A DNA stretch of 64,000 nucleotides, taken from NCBI RefSeq assembly GCF_001676615.1, contig NZ_LYXZ01000001.1:124001-188000 (forward strand), in the 5' to 3' direction. This DNA is from Labrys sp. WJW (lineage in GTDB: Bacteria > Pseudomonadota > Alphaproteobacteria > Rhizobiales > Labraceae). Shown piece by piece: positions 1-10,024 of this stretch. The notes below the pieces were generated by a model. It searched no databases and had not been told where the DNA came from. It saw nothing but the letters and a program-made list of their open reading frames with translations. Position numbers and translations under genes: made by a program. Positions within the stretch are counted from its first letter, which is position 1. Every line of letters starts with the position of its first letter.

Positions 1-389
1 CGCTCAAGCGCGCCGAGCGCAGCATTCCGAGCCATATATTCGAGCTGTTCCCCGTGCTCGCCCAGATGCTGCAACGCCGAGGCGGCGACCTCTCGGGCGG
101 CCAGCAGCAACAGCTCGCCATCGGCCGGGCGCTGGTAACCCGCCCCAAGCTCCTGTTGCTCGACGAACCCACAGAGGGCATCCAGCCTTCCGTGATCAAG
201 GATATCGGCCGAGCCATCGCGTTCCTGCGTGATCAGATGGGCATGACCATCCTCCTGGTCGAGCAATATCTCGACTTCGCGCGCGAACTGGCCGATCGTG
301 TCGTCATCATGGATCGCGGCGAGATCGTTTTTTCCGGCGAGGCCGCCGACCTGGACAAGCCCGATGTACGCCGACATCTCCTGCTTTGA
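1..389 (+). CDS. urtE: Urea ABC transporter ATP-binding protein UrtE (5' end outside window)
   Basis: Cytoplasmic ATPase of a urea importer of the branched-chain amino acid type. The frame is open from base 3, so only the last ~128 residues are present and the Walker A half lies outside the window. Visible are the ABC signature LSGGQQQQLAIGRAL, Walker B LLLLDEP followed by TEGIQPSVI (typical of UrtE rather than LivF), and the switch region LLVEQ, where this subgroup has Gln instead of the usual His. The urease operon follows immediately, and ureD overlaps the 3' end by 26 bases, so urea uptake and hydrolysis are probably co-transcribed. The main alternative, LivF, is unlikely given this context. 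Confidence 0.93.
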   Translation, partial: LKRAERSIPSHIFELFPVLAQMLQRRGGDLSGGQQQQLAIGRALVTRPKLLLLDEPTEGIQPSVIKDIGRAIAFLRDQMGMTILLVEQYLDFARELADRVVIMDRGEIVFSGEAADLDKPDVRRHLLL

Positions 390-1206
390 CGTCAGGAAGG
401 CCCCACTCCGCCTCGAACGGGCCCAGGGCGTCGCCCGCCTGGCCTTTCGCCAGCGTGACGGTGCAACCAGACTGGCGACCCTCTATCAGGAAGGATGCGC
501 CAAGGTACGGTTGCCGCGGCCACTGCCTGGAACGCAGCCGGAGGCTATCCTCATCAACACGGCGGGCGGCCTGACCGGTGGCGACAGGCTCACCTTCGAG
601 GTCGTGGCGGGGCCGGCGAGTTCGGCCACCATCACCACCCAGGCCTGCGAACGCATCTACCGCTCGACAGGCGAGGATACGGTTGTCGTCAACCGGTTGG
701 CTGCCGAGGCTGGCGCTCGCCTCGCCTGGCTGCCGCAGGAAACCATCCTGTTCGACGGTGGCCGCCTCGTCCGGCGTCTCGAGGTCGACCTGGCCGAAAG
801 CGCTGAACTGCTTGCCGTCGAGGCCGTGCTGTTCGGCCGTGCCGCCATGGGCGAAGTGGTGCGCAGCGGCGCCTTGAAGGATCGTTGGCGGGTCCGCTGC
901 AACGGAAAACTGATCTTCGCCGATGATTTTCGCCTGGAGGACGATATCGCCGGTTGCCTTGCCGCCCGCGCGACTTTGGGAGGGCATCGGGCCATGGCGA
1001 CGGTTCTCGCCGTCTGCTCGGAGCCGGAGGAGCGGATCGACCGGGTACGCGACATCATCGGTAGCCATGGCGGCACCAGCGCCTGGGACGGCAAGCTCGT
1101 GGTGCGCCTCCTGGCTGAAGACAGCCTGGCGCTCAGGCATCGCCTCGAACCCCTCCTGTCTTTTCTGCTCGCCGACCGTCCCCTGCCGAAAGTTTGGCAG
1201 CTCTAA
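364..1206 (+). CDS. ureD: Urease accessory protein UreD
   Basis: UreD (UreH) is the scaffold that binds apo-urease and recruits UreF and UreG for nickel insertion. The protein is 280 residues from ATG 364, the usual family length. It has the conserved GGLTGGD motif and the following [13 protein letters not shown] stretch. ATG 364 was chosen because a longer frame from 298 would overlap urtE by 92 bases and adds residues unlike UreD. No strong ribosome binding site precedes 364, which fits translational coupling to urtE. ureA starts 15 bases after the stop. Confidence 0.93.
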   Translation: MYADISCFDVRKAPLRLERAQGVARLAFRQRDGATRLATLYQEGCAKVRLPRPLPGTQPEAILINTAGGLTGGDRLTFEVVAGPASSATITTQACERIYRSTGEDTVVVNRLAAEAGARLAWLPQETILFDGGRLVRRLEVDLAESAELLAVEAVLFGRAAMGEVVRSGALKDRWRVRCNGKLIFADDFRLEDDIAGCLAARATLGGHRAMATVLAVCSEPEERIDRVRDIIGSHGGTSAWDGKLVVRLLAEDSLALRHRLEPLLSFLLADRPLPKVWQL

Positions 1207-1220
1207 CAACCGGAACTCGC

Positions 1221-1523
1221 ATGAACCTCACGCCCCGCGAAAAAGACAAGCTCCTGATAGCCATGGCGGCCATGGTGGCGCGCCGGCGCCTCGAACGCGG
1301 CGTCAAGCTCAACCATCCAGAGGCGATCGCCCTCATCAGCGATTTCGTGGTCGAAGGTGCGCGAGACGGGCGCTCGGTCGCCGATCTCATGGAGGCCGGC
1401 GCGCATGTGCTGACGCGCGAGCAGGTGATGCCCGGCATCGCCGAGATGATCCACGACGTGCAGGTGGAAGCGACCTTTCCGGACGGAACCAAGCTGGTCA
1501 CCGTGCACGAACCCATCCGATAG
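1221..1523 (+). CDS. ureA: Urease gamma subunit UreA
   Basis: Smallest structural subunit of nickel urease (urea + water to ammonia and carbamate); 100 residues, the normal size. It begins [23 protein letters not shown] and carries the family motifs [20 protein letters not shown] and [20 protein letters not shown]. The start at 1221 follows from homology; an in-frame upstream ATG at 1194 would overlap ureD. Separate ureA, ureB and ureC genes are the usual arrangement in proteobacteria outside Helicobacter. The next gene, a nickel permease, begins 17 bases downstream. Confidence 0.97.
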   Translation: MNLTPREKDKLLIAMAAMVARRRLERGVKLNHPEAIALISDFVVEGARDGRSVADLMEAGAHVLTREQVMPGIAEMIHDVQVEATFPDGTKLVTVHEPIR

Positions 1524-1540
1524 ACTGTGGAAGAAAGACC

Positions 1541-2125
1541 ATGAAGAAATATCTGATCGCACTCGCCGCCATGCTCATTGCTACGCCGGCCATGGCTCAT
1601 ATCAACCCGGCCGAGCATGCCTCCTTCTCCACGGGCTTCCTGCACCCCCTTTCGGGCGCGGACCATATATTGGCGATGGTCGCCGTCGGCCTGTGGGCGG
1701 CCCAGCTCGGCGGACGGGCGCTGTGGGCGGTTCCCGCGACCTTCGTCATCGTCATGACGGCAGGCTTCGGCGCCTCCCTTACCGGCATGCCTCTGCCCTT
1801 CATCGAGCCGGCGATCGCAGCTTCCGTCGTGGTGCTCGGCTTGCTGGCCCTGATGGCATTCAAGGTACCGACGCCGATCGGCATGGTCGTGGTGGGGTTT
1901 TTTGCCCTGTTCCATGGTTTCGCCCATGGCAGCGAACTGGGCGAAGCCAGCGCCCCCCCCTTCCTGATCGGCTTTGCCCTGGCGACGGCCCTGCTGCATG
2001 CGGCCGGCGTGTTGCTTGGGCCCGCGATCGCCCGCCTCGCCGGTGACAAGGCCGGCCGGCTCATCACGCGCTCGGCCGGAGGGCTGACCGCCCTCGCCGG
2101 CCTGGCCCTGATCGTGGGAGGCTAG
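1541..2125 (+). CDS. ureJ: HupE/UreJ family nickel permease
   Basis: Membrane protein of 194 residues thought to import nickel for urease. It has an N-terminal signal-like segment (residues 1-20, ending PAMA before HINP) and about six hydrophobic helices. The sequence HPLSGADH fits the HX5DH nickel-binding signature of HupE/UreJ proteins, and a second His-rich stretch FHGFAHG lies in a later helix. An AAGAAAG sequence just before ATG 1541 may serve as the ribosome binding site. It sits between ureA and ureB, three bases before ureB, so it is made with urease. Nickel transport is inferred from the family and context. Confidence 0.9.
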   Translation: MKKYLIALAAMLIATPAMAHINPAEHASFSTGFLHPLSGADHILAMVAVGLWAAQLGGRALWAVPATFVIVMTAGFGASLTGMPLPFIEPAIAASVVVLGLLALMAFKVPTPIGMVVVGFFALFHGFAHGSELGEASAPPFLIGFALATALLHAAGVLLGPAIARLAGDKAGRLITRSAGGLTALAGLALIVGG

Positions 2126-2128
2126 ACC

Positions 2129-2433
2129 ATGATCCCGGGCGAAGTCCTGCCGATGGCTGGAGACATTGTGCTGAACGCCGGCGCGGAGGCGAGCGTTCTC
2201 GTCGTCGCCAATTCCGGTGATCGGCCGATCCAGGTCGGCTCCCACTATCATTTCTTCGAGGTCAACGCGGCGCTCCTGTTCGACCGAGAGGCGGCGCGTG
2301 GCATGCGACTCGACATTCCCGCCGGCACGGCCGTCCGCTTCGAGCCGGGGCAACAACGGCAGGTACGGCTGATCCCGATCGGCGGCAAGCGCGTCATCTT
2401 CGGCTTTCAGAGCAAGATCATGGGAGCACTGTG

Positions 2434-2434
<1 letters not shown>
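2129..2434 (+). CDS. ureB: Urease beta subunit UreB
   Basis: Structural beta subunit of urease; 101 residues, the standard length. It starts MIPGEVLP and contains the family motifs [15 protein letters not shown] and [14 protein letters not shown], ending [15 protein letters not shown]. Its stop TGA (2432-2434) shares its last base with the ATG of ureC, a TGATG junction that indicates coupled translation of the beta and alpha subunits. Confidence 0.97.
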
Positions 2435-4146
<1,712 letters not shown>

Positions 4147-4148
4147 CC

Positions 4149-4598
4149 ATGCTGCACGCCACCTCCCATTGCCACCATGACAGCCGGCTCCCCGTGGGCA
4201 CGATCACGCTCGATCACAGGGGCCGTCATCTGCGCCGCAAGCGCCTCATCACCGATCAGGGCGATATCGTCATGATCGACCTGCCCGAAGCCGTGCTGCT
4301 CGCCGATGGCGATGCCCTCGTGCTCAAAGACGGGCGTACCCTCACCATCCTCGCCGCGCCCGAGGAACTCTACGCGGTCCGGGCCGGCCGGCAATGCCCG
4401 CTCGCCCATCTGGCCTGGCATCTCGGCAATCGCCATCTCGCCGCCGAGATCGGCACCGATGTCATCCTGATCGAGCGGGATCCGGTAATCCGGACGATGC
4501 TGCAGGGTCTCGGGGCCGAAATTCAGGAGGTGGTCGCCGGCTTCCAGCCCGTGCACGGCGCCTATCACGGCCACGATCACGGGCATGGTCATGACTGA
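4149..4598 (+). CDS. ureE: Urease accessory nickel metallochaperone UreE
   Basis: Nickel chaperone that passes nickel to UreG; 149 residues from ATG 4149. A TTG at 4143 is a less likely start. The protein ends in a short histidine-rich tail, roughly residues 136-149 ([14 protein letters not shown]), with seven His and three Asp, which would bind extra nickel as in UreE proteins with such tails. The N-terminal part has the usual peptide-binding fold pattern, followed by a metal-binding domain with the conserved GNRH. The 3' end overlaps ureF by 14 bases. Confidence 0.95.
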   Translation: MLHATSHCHHDSRLPVGTITLDHRGRHLRRKRLITDQGDIVMIDLPEAVLLADGDALVLKDGRTLTILAAPEELYAVRAGRQCPLAHLAWHLGNRHLAAEIGTDVILIERDPVIRTMLQGLGAEIQEVVAGFQPVHGAYHGHDHGHGHD

Positions 4599-5244
4599 CG
4601 ATACGGCACATCTGGTGCGATTGCTCAGCTGGCTATCGCCGGCCTTTCCGGTCGGCGCCTTCGCCTATAGCCACGGCCTGGAACGAGCTGTCCACGATGG
4701 CCTGATCGAGGATCGACCATCGCTGGTCGACTGGCTGAGCGCGGTGGTCCAGTCAGGTTCGGGCTGGAACGATGCCGTTCTGCTGGCCGAGGCCTGGCGC
4801 CTTGCCTCGCGGGGAGAGGATTGTACCGCTGTCGCGGAGCTTGGCGAGGCCATGGCGGGCACACGCGAACGCCATCGCGAGACCATGCTGCAGGGCGAGG
4901 CCTTCGGGCAAGCCGTCTCCCACTGGACCGGCGAGGCGATCGAGCCCATGCCCTATCCAATCGCCGTCGGCCAGGCTGCCGCGCATCACGGCATCGGGCT
5001 CGAACAGGCGCTGGCCGGCTTCCTGCACGCCTTCACCGCCAATTTGGTCCAGGCCGCCATCCGGCTGGTTCCGCTCGGGCAGCGCGACGGGGTCCAGGCG
5101 CTCGCAACGCTCGAACCGATCATGCTGGCTACGGCAAAGCGTGCCTGCCACGCGGCGCTCGACGACCTCGGCGCCTGCACCCTGATGTCCGACATCGTCT
5201 CGATGCAGCACGAAACCCAATATTCGAGGATCTTCCGCTCATGA
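4585..5244 (+). CDS. ureF: Urease accessory protein UreF
   Basis: UreF binds UreD and gates the GTPase activity of UreG during nickel insertion. It is 219 residues from ATG 4585; an in-frame ATG at 4591 is also possible. Family motifs visible are [20 protein letters not shown] near the N-terminus and [19 protein letters not shown] at the C-terminus, and the middle is helical as expected. The start lies inside the His-rich tail of ureE, and the stop overlaps the start of ureG (ATGA at 5241-5244), so the three genes are tightly coupled. Confidence 0.96.
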   Translation: MVMTDDTAHLVRLLSWLSPAFPVGAFAYSHGLERAVHDGLIEDRPSLVDWLSAVVQSGSGWNDAVLLAEAWRLASRGEDCTAVAELGEAMAGTRERHRETMLQGEAFGQAVSHWTGEAIEPMPYPIAVGQAAAHHGIGLEQALAGFLHAFTANLVQAAIRLVPLGQRDGVQALATLEPIMLATAKRACHAALDDLGACTLMSDIVSMQHETQYSRIFRS

Positions 5245-5876
5245 ACCCCAGCAACGGTCCCCATTCCAGCAACGGCCCCTTGCGTGTAGGCATCGGCGGC
5301 CCGGTCGGCGCCGGCAAGACCACCCTGACCGAAATGCTGTGCAAGGCGATGCGCGAGAGCTATTCGGTCGCCGTCGTCACCAACGACATCTTCACCAAGG
5401 AAGACGAGCTCATCCTCAACCGGGTGCAGGCGCTTCCCCAAGACCGCATCATCGGTGTCGAGACTGGCGGCTGCCCCCATACCGCCATTCGCGAGGACGC
5501 TTCGATCAATCTGGCGGCGATCGCCGAAATGCGCCGGCGTTTTCCCGACCTCGACGTCGTCTTCATCGAATCCGGCGGCGACAATCTGGCGGCAACCTTC
5601 TCGCCGGACCTCGCCGATATCACGCTCTACGTCATCGACGTCGCGGCGGGCGAGAAGATCCCGCGCAAGGGCGGCCCCGGCATCACACGCTCCGATCTCC
5701 TGATCATCAACAAGATGGATCTGGCTCCCCATGTCGGCGCCGACCTCGACATCATGCGCGCCGATACCGAGAAGCAACGCGGCAAGCGACCCTTCGTGTT
5801 CACCGACATGCGCCGGCGCGTCGGGCTCACCGATGTCATCGCTTTCATCGAGCAACAAGGCGGCCTGACCGCATAG
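5241..5876 (+). CDS. ureG: Urease accessory GTPase UreG
   Basis: SIMIBI-class GTPase that delivers nickel to urease with energy from GTP; 211 residues. It has the P-loop [10 protein letters not shown] (about residues 19-28), the switch segment [12 protein letters not shown], the nickel-binding CPH motif in [15 protein letters not shown], the Walker B-like [15 protein letters not shown], and the guanine-recognition motif NKMD. The start ATG overlaps the ureF stop. It is the last gene of the operon and is followed by a long hairpin repeat. Confidence 0.97.
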   Translation: MNPSNGPHSSNGPLRVGIGGPVGAGKTTLTEMLCKAMRESYSVAVVTNDIFTKEDELILNRVQALPQDRIIGVETGGCPHTAIREDASINLAAIAEMRRRFPDLDVVFIESGGDNLAATFSPDLADITLYVIDVAAGEKIPRKGGPGITRSDLLIINKMDLAPHVGADLDIMRADTEKQRGKRPFVFTDMRRRVGLTDVIAFIEQQGGLTA

Positions 5877-5912
5877 CCCTATTGTCGCGATGTGGCAGAG
5901 ACCTTGGGTTCG

Positions 5913-6000
5913 CGTCATTGCGAGCGCAGCGAAGCAATCCAGGAGCCACGAGCCCCGCGTTTTACCGAGACTGGATTGCTTCGCTGCGCTCGCAGTGACG
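5913..6000. repeat. Long inverted repeat (dispersed palindromic element, possible terminator)
   Basis: Two 30-base arms (5913-5942 and 5971-6000) are reverse complements except for one position that would be a G-U pair in RNA; the loop is 28 bases. The arm core is CATTGCGAGCGCAGCGAAGC. Palindromes built on this core are scattered through many alphaproteobacterial genomes, which is recalled and not checked here. It sits 37 bases after ureG and before the convergent lysR gene, so it could also end or protect transcripts. It is not followed by a T-run. Confidence 0.85.
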
Positions 6001-6052
6001 AAGGAAACGGTATCGCAATTGTAGTGACGACTACCGCCATAGGGTATTCAGC

Positions 6053-6970
6053 TCAGCGCCTCGACCGGGTCACGGGGCTTTCGGCAACCGCCGGCTCCTT
6101 CCAATCCCGGACGATGTCGATCAAGGGCGCGACGGCCGGATTGCCGGATTCACAGGGAACCGAGAGAACGACCTTCAATGTCGGCGCCGCCGCGAGCGCT
6201 CTCGGCACGACATCCACAACCGCCCCGTCGCATATCGATGCCGGCACCAGGGCCACGCCGAGCCGTGCCGCCACGAGGCGGACGATGGTGTGCTGCAACT
6301 GGGGTTCATAGCGAAACCGCGGAACGATGCCGGCCATCTCGAAATAGCCGGCGATAGCCTCGCGCAGTATCGGCGCCACGGTTGCGGGCGCCGCGATCAA
6401 CTCCTCGGTCGCCAGGTCGCCAGGGGTGACGAGCTCGTTCCCCGCCAAGGGGTGCCCGCGCGGAACGATGAGGCACAGATGGTCCGTGATGACAGGTACC
6501 GTCCGCAATTGAGGAAAGGGCCGGCCGGCAAAGGTGATGGCGGCATCGAGTTCGCCGCCGAGAAGCCTGTGCTCGATCTCGGCCGGCGTCGTCTCCAGGA
6601 GAACGATGCGAATGTCCGGCCTGAGCCCGGCGTAGCAACTGACGATCTGCGGCACGATGCGATGGGCGGCATGCATCATGAAGCCCAGGCGCAATTCGCC
6701 CTTCTGGCCTTCTGCGACCAGCCTGGCATCACGGCAGGCATCCTCGAACTGGGCAAGGACCGCACGTGAATCCGTCAGGAACCTCTCCCCAGCCTGGGTC
6801 AGGATGACATGGCGCGAGTTTCGCTCGACCAGTTGCACCCCGAGTTCGCGCTCGAGATTGGCGATCTGCCGGCTGAAAGGCGGCTGGGTCATATGCAGTC
6901 GCGCAGCGGCCCGCCCGAAATGCAGTGTCTCGGCGAGAGCCACGAAATAGCGCATCTGGCGCGAATCCAT
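6053..6970 (-). CDS. LysR family transcriptional regulator
   Basis: DNA-binding regulator of 305 residues. The N-terminal winged helix-turn-helix (MDSRQMRYFVALAETLHFGRAAARLHMTQPPFSRQIANLE in outline) is canonical, followed by the two-lobed ligand-binding domain from about residue 90. ATG 6970 was chosen because GGAGG lies 6 bases upstream; the open frame continues upstream to 7423 but that part is unlike LysR. It is divergent from the AEC carrier gene (gap 93 bases), the usual arrangement for a LysR protein controlling its neighbour. The ligand is unknown; organic acids are typical for this pairing. Confidence 0.93.
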   Translation of the reverse strand: MDSRQMRYFVALAETLHFGRAAARLHMTQPPFSRQIANLERELGVQLVERNSRHVILTQAGERFLTDSRAVLAQFEDACRDARLVAEGQKGELRLGFMMHAAHRIVPQIVSCYAGLRPDIRIVLLETTPAEIEHRLLGGELDAAITFAGRPFPQLRTVPVITDHLCLIVPRGHPLAGNELVTPGDLATEELIAAPATVAPILREAIAGYFEMAGIVPRFRYEPQLQHTIVRLVAARLGVALVPASICDGAVVDVVPRALAAAPTLKVVLSVPCESGNPAVAPLIDIVRDWKEPAVAESPVTRSRR

Positions 6971-7063
6971 CGATACCTCCAATGCATTAATACCGGCTCT
7001 CCATTGGATTGGATTATATCGATTATCTCTCCTATGAAAGACAGCATTCCCAATCGGCGTGCC

Positions 7064-8002
7064 ATGCTTTCCAATCTTCTCATCGTCCTGCCCGTCTTTG
7101 CTTTGATCCTCGCGGGCTGGCTCGCGCGGCGCAGCAACGCTCTTGGTCCGCATGCCACGCGCGAGGTGAACAGGCTGGTGATCTATCTGGCGCTGCCGGC
7201 GCTGCTGTTCGACATCATGGCCAATGCAGATCCGGCCCGGATCTGGCAGCCCGGCTTCATTCTGGCCTTTGCGCTGGGCTGCGCCCTCATCTTCATCCTC
7301 GCGCTGGCGATCCGCTTGAAGCAGGGCAGCCATCTCGCCGATGCGGCCATCGACGGGCTCAATGCCGGCTACGCCAATACCGGCTTCATGGGCTTCCCGT
7401 TGATCCTCGCAGTCGTCGGCCAATCCGGTATGGCACCGACCCTGGTCGCGACCATCGTGACCGTCTGTGTCCTGTTTGCCGTCGCCATCGTCCTGATCGA
7501 AGCCAGCCTGCAGTCCCAGGCGCGCCGACGGGATATCGCCCGCAAGACGCTGCTCGCCTTGATCCGCAATCCCCTGCTGGTCGCACCGGCCCTCGGGGCA
7601 GTGGTGATGATTTCGGGCTGGCCGCTTCCCGAGACGCTGGACCGGTTTCTCAAACTGCTCGGCGGCGCCGCCTCACCCTGCGCGCTCATCGCGCTCGGCC
7701 TTTTCCTGGCGGAAAATACCGGCAAAACCGCGGAAGCAGGGCGCAAGGTCGAAGCTCTGCTGATCGGGCTGAAGCTGGTGGCCCACCCTGTCGCGACCTG
7801 GGTGATTGCCGCGCCCATCCTCGGTCTGGCGCCGGAGGCGGTCCGCATAGCAGTCCTGCTCGCAGCCCTGCCGACTGGCACGGGCCCCTTCATGCTGGCC
7901 GAATTCTATGGACGCCAGGCCCTGGTGACCAGCCGTGTCGTCCTGGCGACGACGATCCTGTCCGTCGCGACGCTCTCTTTGTATCTTGCGGTTTCACGAT
8001 AG
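7064..8002 (+). CDS. AEC (auxin efflux carrier) family transporter
   Basis: Inner-membrane carrier of 312 residues with about ten hydrophobic helices in two halves. It starts MLSNLLIVLPVFALILAGW, typical of AEC proteins often named malonate transporters, and carries the GYANTGFMGFPL motif of the first crossover region and PTGTGPFMLAEFYG in the second. ATG 7064 is preferred; ATG 7034 adds ten residues and also lacks a clear ribosome binding site. It is divergent from lysR and probably controlled by it. Members move small organic acids, but the substrate here cannot be told from sequence. Confidence 0.88.
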   Translation: MLSNLLIVLPVFALILAGWLARRSNALGPHATREVNRLVIYLALPALLFDIMANADPARIWQPGFILAFALGCALIFILALAIRLKQGSHLADAAIDGLNAGYANTGFMGFPLILAVVGQSGMAPTLVATIVTVCVLFAVAIVLIEASLQSQARRRDIARKTLLALIRNPLLVAPALGAVVMISGWPLPETLDRFLKLLGGAASPCALIALGLFLAENTGKTAEAGRKVEALLIGLKLVAHPVATWVIAAPILGLAPEAVRIAVLLAALPTGTGPFMLAEFYGRQALVTSRVVLATTILSVATLSLYLAVSR

Positions 8003-8028
8003 GCCGGCCGCGCTTCCGGCACCGAGTT

Positions 8029-8808
8029 TCACCCGGATTTGCCGTCGCTCGGCGGCGGGCGGCGAGAGGACAGGCTTCCCCCCAGAAGTGCCTGCGAGAA
8101 TTCGTCGATCAGCGCGAGTTCGCGATGATGACGAAAACCATCGCTGTCCGCCACCGCCAGACACATCTCGATCAGCTTGGCCTTCACGGCCGGCGCTGCC
8201 GCGTCCAGTTCGCGCAGGCTTGTTTTCACCGCGTCGGTCGACGGTCGCATGCGCCGGATCCATTGGCGGGTGCGCTCGATCTCGCCCGCGTCCAGGTCGA
8301 TGTCCTCCGCGGCACACGCGGCCTCGACACGATCAAGCATCACCTTGACCTCCTCGCCCGACATTTGCAGGTCGGCCCTGGCAACCGCCACGGCGAGCAC
8401 GAGGCCGCTCTCGCGCGCGACCCTGCGAATGACAGCCCAACGCTGCCCCATCTGTTCGCCGACGGGAGCATCGGCACGCGCCTGTGGCCAGGACAGGCCG
8501 AGTACCTGCCGATAGAACTCATCCAGGGGCTCCTGCAGAACGCCATCGGCGTCGGCGATCGACAGGATCCTGTCGAGGCGGAAGGAACGAAGGTCGCCTC
8601 GATCGTGGCTGTAGCCGAGAAGACGGGGCATGCCGTCGCGCCCCGGCTTGACCGACCAGAGCGTGACCGGCCGAAACCGTCGGCGGCCAGCCGCGTCCTG
8701 ATATTCGATGACGAGGAGGAGACCGTTGACGCCGGCCCCACCCGAGGGCGGGCCCGCCTTTGCGGGCGAGGGTCCAGGCGGTCGAGCAGGTCCCGTTCTC
8801 TGGGGCAT
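8029..8808 (-). CDS. Hypothetical protein with WYL-like and TerB-like regions
   Basis: Protein of 259 residues with no sure function. The N-terminal ~27 residues are rich in Pro, Gly and Ala. Residues ~28-85 (LLLVIEYQDAAGRRRFRPVTLWSV and LLGYSHDRGDLRSFRLDRI) look like a WYL-type ligand-sensing domain. The C-terminal part, with KLIEMCLAVADSDGFRHHRELALIDEFSQAL, resembles the helical TerB family. No helix-turn-helix is visible. ATG 8808 was chosen for the GAGAGG sequence about six bases upstream. It is convergent with the AEC carrier gene (26-base gap). Domain calls are by eye. Confidence 0.6.
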   Translation of the reverse strand: MPQRTGPARPPGPSPAKAGPPSGGAGVNGLLLVIEYQDAAGRRRFRPVTLWSVKPGRDGMPRLLGYSHDRGDLRSFRLDRILSIADADGVLQEPLDEFYRQVLGLSWPQARADAPVGEQMGQRWAVIRRVARESGLVLAVAVARADLQMSGEEVKVMLDRVEAACAAEDIDLDAGEIERTRQWIRRMRPSTDAVKTSLRELDAAAPAVKAKLIEMCLAVADSDGFRHHRELALIDEFSQALLGGSLSSRRPPPSDGKSG

Positions 8809-9154
8809 TGGCGACCTCTCGACACATACTCCCGGGCGGCAGGCGATCAGACGGCGGCAATCCGGGATCGGAAAGACCGCAGCCATCCGCCTGGACGATA
8901 GTGGCTATCCGATGTTTGAAGAGACAAAGCAGGAGCGTCAACAGGGCGGCCATCGATGCAATGGCTGATTTGCCTGAAATTCTTGCGGTGCCCGGCATCG
9001 CCGTGTGATCGCCGCCTGCGCGAGCGACGATCCGGGCAGCGCATCGCCGGCTTTCTGGAAATGAGCCTCCTGTTGGCGAATTGCCTTTTCGTGCGCGATC
9101 TTGCCGACGGGATGTAACGGCACCACGAGCGGCCATTGCCGACTGGCGGAACCT
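8809..9154. other. Intergenic stretch without a recognisable gene
   Basis: This 346-base gap separates two minus-strand genes. It should carry the promoter of the WYL/TerB-like gene and the 3' end of the isomerase operon. Short open frames exist on both strands, but none has protein-like composition, a ribosome binding site or a recognisable motif. No convincing palindrome or terminator was found. A decayed gene cannot be excluded. Confidence 0.4.
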
Positions 9155-10015
9155 TCAGCAGACGGACCGAAAGCGCTCGACGCAGGTGTCGAGCACCTCG
9201 GCAGGATCACACTTCCACCAGTTCCCGGCTGAAAAGACCTCGACTTCGCAAAATCCGCGATAGCCCGCCTCTTCCACCGCCGCGCGCAACGATCTGAGAT
9301 CGGCGACGCCATCCCCCATCATGCCGCGATCGAGCAGGACATCGCGTGTCTCGGCGAGCCAGTCGCACAGGTGATATCCGAGGATACGGTCCTTGCCGGC
9401 GCGCCGGAGTTCGCGCGCCAGAGAGGTGTCCCACCAGACATGATAGACATCGACCGCAATGCCGACATTGGCCGCGCCGACGGTGTCGCAGAGGTCGACG
9501 GCGTCTCGCACCGTCGCGAGGCAAGAGCGGTTGCCTGCATAGACCGGGTTGAGCGGCTCGAGCGCGAGGCTCACGCCCCTCTGCGCCGCATAGGGCGCGG
9601 CCTCGGCGACCCGTTCGGCCACGCGTTTGAGGCTTTCCTCCACCCCCAGGCTGTCGGGATCGATCCCGCCGACGACGATGGTGAGGATCGAGGTCCCGAG
9701 CCCCGCCGCCATGTCGATCGAAGCCTGGAACTCGTCTCGAAGAGCGGATAAAGGCCGGGGCGCCATCGGGCCTACCAGGAAGGGGCTGCGGCATAGGCCT
9801 GCCACTTCGAGGCCCGCCCGGCGGGCCCGATTGCCGATCTCGACGGCACGCTCCCCGATTTCCCGGCGCCAGAACACGATTCCGCCGAAGCCGCGCTCGG
9901 CGCATGCATCGATGACGCGCTCGACAGGCCAGCCGGCGCCATAGCCATCCAGATTATGCCCGAGCGTCGCGGTGTTGAGGGCGAGCGCCGAGTGATCCGT
10001 CGAGAAATCGCGCAT
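9155..10015 (-). CDS. Sugar phosphate isomerase/epimerase-like TIM-barrel protein
   Basis: Protein of 286 residues of the xylose isomerase-like TIM-barrel family. Likely metal ligands and catalytic acids are at the barrel strand ends: LALEPLNP, IAVDVYHVWWD, GYHLCDW and CEVEVFS (Glu, Asp, His, Glu, the usual order). Members isomerise, epimerise or dehydrate sugars and sugar-like acids, and the exact reaction cannot be read here. It is last in a four-gene minus-strand operon, nine bases after the DUF993 gene, that begins with the acyl-CoA dehydrogenase. Confidence 0.82.
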   Translation of the reverse strand: MRDFSTDHSALALNTATLGHNLDGYGAGWPVERVIDACAERGFGGIVFWRREIGERAVEIGNRARRAGLEVAGLCRSPFLVGPMAPRPLSALRDEFQASIDMAAGLGTSILTIVVGGIDPDSLGVEESLKRVAERVAEAAPYAAQRGVSLALEPLNPVYAGNRSCLATVRDAVDLCDTVGAANVGIAVDVYHVWWDTSLARELRRAGKDRILGYHLCDWLAETRDVLLDRGMMGDGVADLRSLRAAVEEAGYRGFCEVEVFSAGNWWKCDPAEVLDTCVERFRSVC

Positions 10016-10024
10016 CGTGGCGGC

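Noticed and set aside
5880..6052. Inverted repeat read as insertion-sequence ends
   Set aside because: The arms enclose only 28 bases with no room for a transposase and no flanking target duplication was recognised; a palindromic repeat explains it better.
6971..7063. LysR binding site (T-N11-A) in the lysR/AEC divergent region
   Set aside because: Several weak T-N11-A matches exist in this AT-rich stretch and none stands out, so no site was assigned.
7009..8901. Very long open frame on the plus strand across the AEC carrier and WYL/TerB genes
   Set aside because: Its composition (rich in Arg, Pro, Gly) and lack of motifs are typical of a shadow frame in GC-rich DNA; the true genes are clear in other frames.
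8938..9312. Minus-strand frame of 124 codons in and beside the 8809-9154 gap
   Set aside because: It overlaps the 3' end of the isomerase gene in another frame and has no family-like features; a decayed gene is possible but cannot be supported.
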